Source: Syntrophales bacterium (GTDB lineage: Bacteria; Desulfobacterota; Syntrophia; Syntrophales; UBA2251). From it: 7,279 nucleotides of DNA. The notes beneath the pieces were generated by a model, which saw nothing but the letters and a program-made list of their open reading frames with translations, searched no databases and had not been told where the DNA came from. Numbering within the stretch: position 1 is the first letter of the stretch; the number at the start of each line of letters is the position of its first letter. The stretch lies in the NCBI GenBank assembly GCA_023230905.1, contig JALNWL010000133.1, positions 1 through 7,279 on the forward strand. The letters run 5' to 3'. Shown here piece after piece: positions 6,607 to 7,279 of the stretch. The translations under genes were made by a program, and so were the position numbers.

Positions 6607-7279
6607 TCAGCGCTTCTGAAATTCGCGCACGAAGCGCGCGTATTGGATCAGGTGGGCGATCGCCTTGAAGCCGAGACCCGGGTCCTCGATGGCGGCGATC
6701 CCGTGTTCTTCGTAGTACCTCCGGGCGTAATCGCCCGCCTCGCGGAACATGATGGGCACGAGCGGCTTGGGGGACGTCTTGATGTGGGACAGGAAGGAGG
6801 CGTTGATCATTTCGGCGAAGACGTCTTCCGGTCCCTTCGGAGGGACGGTCAGCGGCGCCAGGACGGCCAGGTTTTCGTCGTTCAGGAGGAGTTCGACGAC
6901 CCGGTCCACGCCCTGCTGGAAGCCGCCGCCCGTCAGGTCGAGGGGGTTGTCTGGCTGGGCGAAATCGGGCAGCACCGCCCGGAGGCCGGCGAGCGTTTCG
7001 TCACTCAGGGGGGGCAGCTCGATCCCGTAGCGGGCGCACAGGTCCGCATAGACGCCGCACAGCCCACCCGACAGCGTGCAGACGCCGAGTCCCGTCCCCG
7101 GGGGCAGCGGGCTATGAACGAACAGGTGCGCCGCCTCGGCCAGTTCCTCGATGGTGTCGACCCGGATAATCCCCAACTGGCGCAGGATGCCGTCCAGCAC
7201 GGCGTCGTTTCCCGCGAGCGCCCCGGTGTGCGACTTGGCCGCCTGGACGGCCTTCGCCGAGCGGCCGACCTTGATCATC
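6607..7279 (-). CDS. Acyl-CoA synthetase (NDP/ADP-forming), alpha-type C-terminal part, truncated by the window edge
   Basis: The visible 223 residues are the C-terminal part of an ADP-forming acyl-CoA/acetyl-CoA synthetase of the succinyl-CoA synthetase superfamily. These cytoplasmic enzymes interconvert acyl-CoA + ADP + Pi with acid + CoA + ATP. KVGRSAKA (3-10) and AKSHTGALAG (14-23) mark the second alpha domain. H17 in SHTG is the likely phosphohistidine. TLSGGLCG (68-75) and NPLDLTGGG (111-119) follow, and the end has the typical GIAAIEDPGLGFKAIAHLIQYA pattern (residues 193-214). The Met at 7276-7278 is probably internal, because the CoA-binding domain normally lies before it, beyond the window. 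No ATP-grasp domain follows, so this is either a separate alpha subunit or a fusion with the beta part at the unseen N-terminus. The gene converges on the atp unit. Its acyl substrate cannot be told from this fragment. Confidence 0.88.
   Translation of the reverse strand, partial: MIKVGRSAKAVQAAKSHTGALAGNDAVLDGILRQLGIIRVDTIEELAEAAHLFVHSPLPPGTGLGVCTLSGGLCGVYADLCARYGIELPPLSDETLAGLRAVLPDFAQPDNPLDLTGGGFQQGVDRVVELLLNDENLAVLAPLTVPPKGPEDVFAEMINASFLSHIKTSPKPLVPIMFREAGDYARRYYEEHGIAAIEDPGLGFKAIAHLIQYARFVREFQKR

Noticed and set aside
6408..6668. Short + strand open frame in the convergent spacer
   Set aside because: No ribosome binding site or recognisable motif is visible, the product is proline- and arginine-rich, and it runs into the antisense of the acyl-CoA synthetase gene.

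Overview
The window is about 65% GC and reads like a chromosomal stretch of an anaerobic Desulfobacterota-type bacterium (former Deltaproteobacteria, perhaps near Syntrophales). This assignment is an inference from three things: the gene style, an atpZ-atpI-atpB group detached from the rest of the ATP synthase genes, and an NDP-forming acyl-CoA synthetase. No marker gene fixes the taxon. Seven complete genes lie on the + strand and one partial gene on the - strand. They fill most of the window.

Positions 1-4841 form a nucleotide-sugar block of four NAD(P)-dependent enzymes. They are a TviB/WbpO-type UDP-N-acetylhexosamine 6-dehydrogenase (151-1494), a CapI-type UDP-glucuronate 4-epimerase family protein (1678-2691), GDP-mannose 4,6-dehydratase gmd (2844-3875) and GDP-L-fucose synthase fcl (3903-4841). 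The first two make or interconvert UDP-uronic acids. The last two form the complete two-enzyme route from GDP-mannose to GDP-L-fucose. All feed surface polysaccharide (O-antigen, capsule or exopolysaccharide), but no glycosyltransferase or export gene is in view. A sigma70-like promoter precedes the first gene. A second one precedes gmd, whose leader carries two strong hairpins. The 183-base gap between genes 1 and 2 is largely an imperfect palindrome.

Positions 4842-6389 hold the start of an F-type ATP synthase locus: atpZ (4973-5257), an atpI-like gene (5217-5612) and atpB, subunit a (5616-6269). They are tightly packed, with a 41-base overlap and then a 3-base gap. The subunit c gene that normally follows atpB is absent. 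Two hairpins and a textbook intrinsic terminator (6356-6389) follow instead, so the c, b, delta and F1 genes must be elsewhere.

From 6390 to 6606 I see no gene, only weak inverted repeats. From 6607 to the right edge, convergent on the - strand, is the C-terminal part of an ADP/NDP-forming acyl-CoA synthetase (alpha-type domains), cut by the window end.

I find no clear sign of an undescribed multi-gene system. The best second-look items are the palindromic element at about 1509-1650, the structured gmd leader, the atpB unit without atpE, and the unusual residues at conserved proton-channel positions of AtpB.
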